From Flavobacterium luteolum (GTDB lineage: Bacteria; Bacteroidota; Bacteroidia; Flavobacteriales; Flavobacteriaceae), in the NCBI RefSeq assembly GCF_027111275.1, contig NZ_CP114286.1, positions 5,070,501 through 5,134,500 on the forward strand: a DNA stretch of 64,000 nt. Direction: 5' to 3'. Positions 62,915 to 64,000 of this stretch are shown here, one piece after another. The notes under the pieces were generated by a model. That model had not been told where the DNA came from. It saw only the letters and a list, made by a program, of their open reading frames with translations, and did no database searches. Every line of letters begins with the position of its first letter. The stretch's first letter is position 1. Both the position numbers and the translations under genes were made by a program.

Positions 62915-63541
62915 ATGAACATTATAATTTTTGGAGCAACAGGAACAGTAGGTCAAGAACTCGTAAAACAGGCAATAGCACAAGGCCATCAAGTCACAGC
63001 CTTTGTTCGCAATCCTGAAAAAATGCAACATGCAGACAACACGAATTTAATGCTATACAAAGGAGATGTATTAAATAGCAAAGAAGTAGAAAATGCATTA
63101 AAAAATCAAGATGCGGTCTTGTGCGCCTTAGGTGATGGTAGAACAGGAACAATCAGAGCTGCGGGAACCAAAACGATCATTGAGGCAATGGGAAATACCG
63201 GAATAAAAAGATTGATCTGCCAAACTACATTAGGAATGGGTGAAAGTTACGCAAACCTAAATTTTGTCTGGAAACACATCATGTTTGGAATGCTGCTAAA
63301 AAAAGCTTTTGCAGATCATAAATTACAGGAGCACTATATTTTAAACAGCGATTTGGATTATTCCATTGTAAGACCAAGTGCTTTCACAGACGGAGAAATT
63401 ACCAACCAATTTAAAATTGGGTTTGATGGGAATCTCAAAGGGCTCAATTTGAAAATTTCCCGCGCAGATGTTGCGAACTTCATGCTGCAACAGGTTTTAG
63501 CAAAAGAGTATTTGAAAAAAGCGGTTAGTATTTCTAATTAA
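62915..63541 (+). CDS. NAD(P)H-binding SDR-like (NmrA/YwnB type) protein
   Basis: 208 residues. Rossmann start NIIIFGATGTVGQELVKQAI with the GxxGxxG motif, then VTAFVRNPEKM, KGDVLNSKEVENAL and AVLCALGDG. YSIVRPSAFTDGEIT lies near the C-terminus. No clear SDR Tyr-x3-Lys active site, so it is an atypical SDR that may bind NADPH without strong catalysis. A TTGCACCTTTGT promoter-like stretch (62877-62888) precedes it. Its stop overlaps the next gene's ATG (TAATG). Confidence 0.87.
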   Translation: MNIIIFGATGTVGQELVKQAIAQGHQVTAFVRNPEKMQHADNTNLMLYKGDVLNSKEVENALKNQDAVLCALGDGRTGTIRAAGTKTIIEAMGNTGIKRLICQTTLGMGESYANLNFVWKHIMFGMLLKKAFADHKLQEHYILNSDLDYSIVRPSAFTDGEITNQFKIGFDGNLKGLNLKISRADVANFMLQQVLAKEYLKKAVSISN

Positions 63542-64000
63542 TGGCTATGAAACTGACTGATATCATACTTATTATTGCGGCAACTTTTACTGCTTTAATG
63601 GCTGGTCTTTTCTTTTCCTACTCTGTTTCTGTTACGTTAGGTTTAGGAAAATTGAACGATAAAGAATTTCTTAGCGCTATGCAGCACATAAATAAAGAAA
63701 TTCAAAATCCATTATTTTTCACTTGCTTTTTTGGTGCTTTAATAATGCTTGTTATTGTGTGTATATCACGTTACAATCAAAACTCATTTATATTTTTAAT
63801 TACCGCAACGTTGATCTATTTATTAGGTGTTTTTGTGGTAACGGCTTTTGAAAACGTTCCGCTGAACAACAAACTTGAAGTTTTCGACATTTCAAATTCA
63901 ACAGAAATAGCCGTAAAGCAAATGCGAAATATATTTGAAAAACGTTGGAATTTTTGGAACAACATAAGAACCGTTTTCTCAATATTAAGTTTACTACTTG
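63541..64000 (+). CDS. DUF1772 (anthrone oxygenase-like) membrane protein, cut by window end
   Basis: 153 codons are visible and the frame is still open at 64000, so the stop lies outside the window. Helices: IILIIAATFTALMAGLFFSYSV, FFTCFFGALIMLVIVCI and FIFLITATLIYLLGVFVV. It then has TAFENVPLNNKLEVF and RWNFWNNIRTVFSI, both typical of DUF1772 proteins (four-helix membrane family that includes fungal anthrone oxygenases). The ATG overlaps the stop of the SDR-like gene in TAATG, so the two are coupled. Confidence 0.85.
   Translation, partial: MAMKLTDIILIIAATFTALMAGLFFSYSVSVTLGLGKLNDKEFLSAMQHINKEIQNPLFFTCFFGALIMLVIVCISRYNQNSFIFLITATLIYLLGVFVVTAFENVPLNNKLEVFDISNSTEIAVKQMRNIFEKRWNFWNNIRTVFSILSLLL

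Overview
The window looks like chromosomal DNA of a gliding, facultatively denitrifying Flavobacterium or close relative. The sequence is AT-rich, candidate promoters resemble the Bacteroidetes -7 box TAnnTTTG, Shine-Dalgarno sites are mostly absent, and gldF/gldG, a type IX secretion sorting domain, SprB-type repeats and a clade II (Sec-dependent, lipoprotein) nitrous oxide reductase are all present. I saw no rRNA, tRNA, CRISPR array, insertion sequence or prophage.

Layout. 1-2.2 kb: three tandem small secreted ankyrin proteins (one cut by the window edge) and an SRPBCC protein. 2.4-8.6 kb: housekeeping genes (purC, DUF502, a HAD phosphatase, PhoH, a SAM hydroxide adenosyltransferase) plus an orphan 190-residue protein. 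8.7-12.4 kb: gldFG and dnaN. 12.5-14.6 kb: a DsbA-like protein, an overlooked 43-residue Lys/Ser/Gly-rich protein, an acidic protein and a DUF202 protein. 14.6-20.4 kb: the ligase-associated DNA repair operon (MBL exonuclease, ATP-dependent ligase, DExH helicase, PdeM). 20.6-22.5 kb: oleate hydratase. 22.6-29 kb: a heavy-metal RND efflux locus in which the inner-membrane pump is fused to its TolC-like outer-membrane partner. 29-31.8 kb: a small membrane protein and an MscS channel. 32.2-42 kb: a cell-surface locus of three secreted phage-tail-collar-domain proteins, a 2223-residue SprB-repeat adhesin with a T9SS signal, and an OmpA-type beta-barrel protein. 42.3-60.1 kb: an anaerobic and denitrification block. 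60.1-64 kb: an AspT-like transporter, an AraC regulator, an NAD(P)-binding protein and a DUF1772 membrane protein cut by the window end.

The anaerobic block is the most coherent unit. A Crp/Fnr-family regulator is followed by the minus-strand operon cytochrome c - nosZ - nosL - nosD - nosF - nosY - truncated haemoglobin. Divergent from it runs a copper-acquisition set (small Cys protein, YtkA/FixH-like lipoprotein, OprC/NosA-type TonB receptor). Then come nadA, nadB, the iron-sulfur repair protein Ric, and a class III ribonucleotide reductase. Three near-identical 16-nt palindromes (TATGATT-N2-AATCATA) lie in this block. Each is exactly 33 nt, centre to centre, from a TAnnTTTG-like box, and the middle one has such a box on both sides. 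They predict four co-regulated promoters: nos, copper uptake, nadA, and an unannotated RNA of about 75-80 nt just downstream of the regulator gene.

Other points of note: the class III ribonucleotide reductase has its glycyl-radical domain on a separate overlapping 55-codon gene; NosL carries an extra N-terminal membrane domain; and nested inverted repeats of a recurring type lie between genes.
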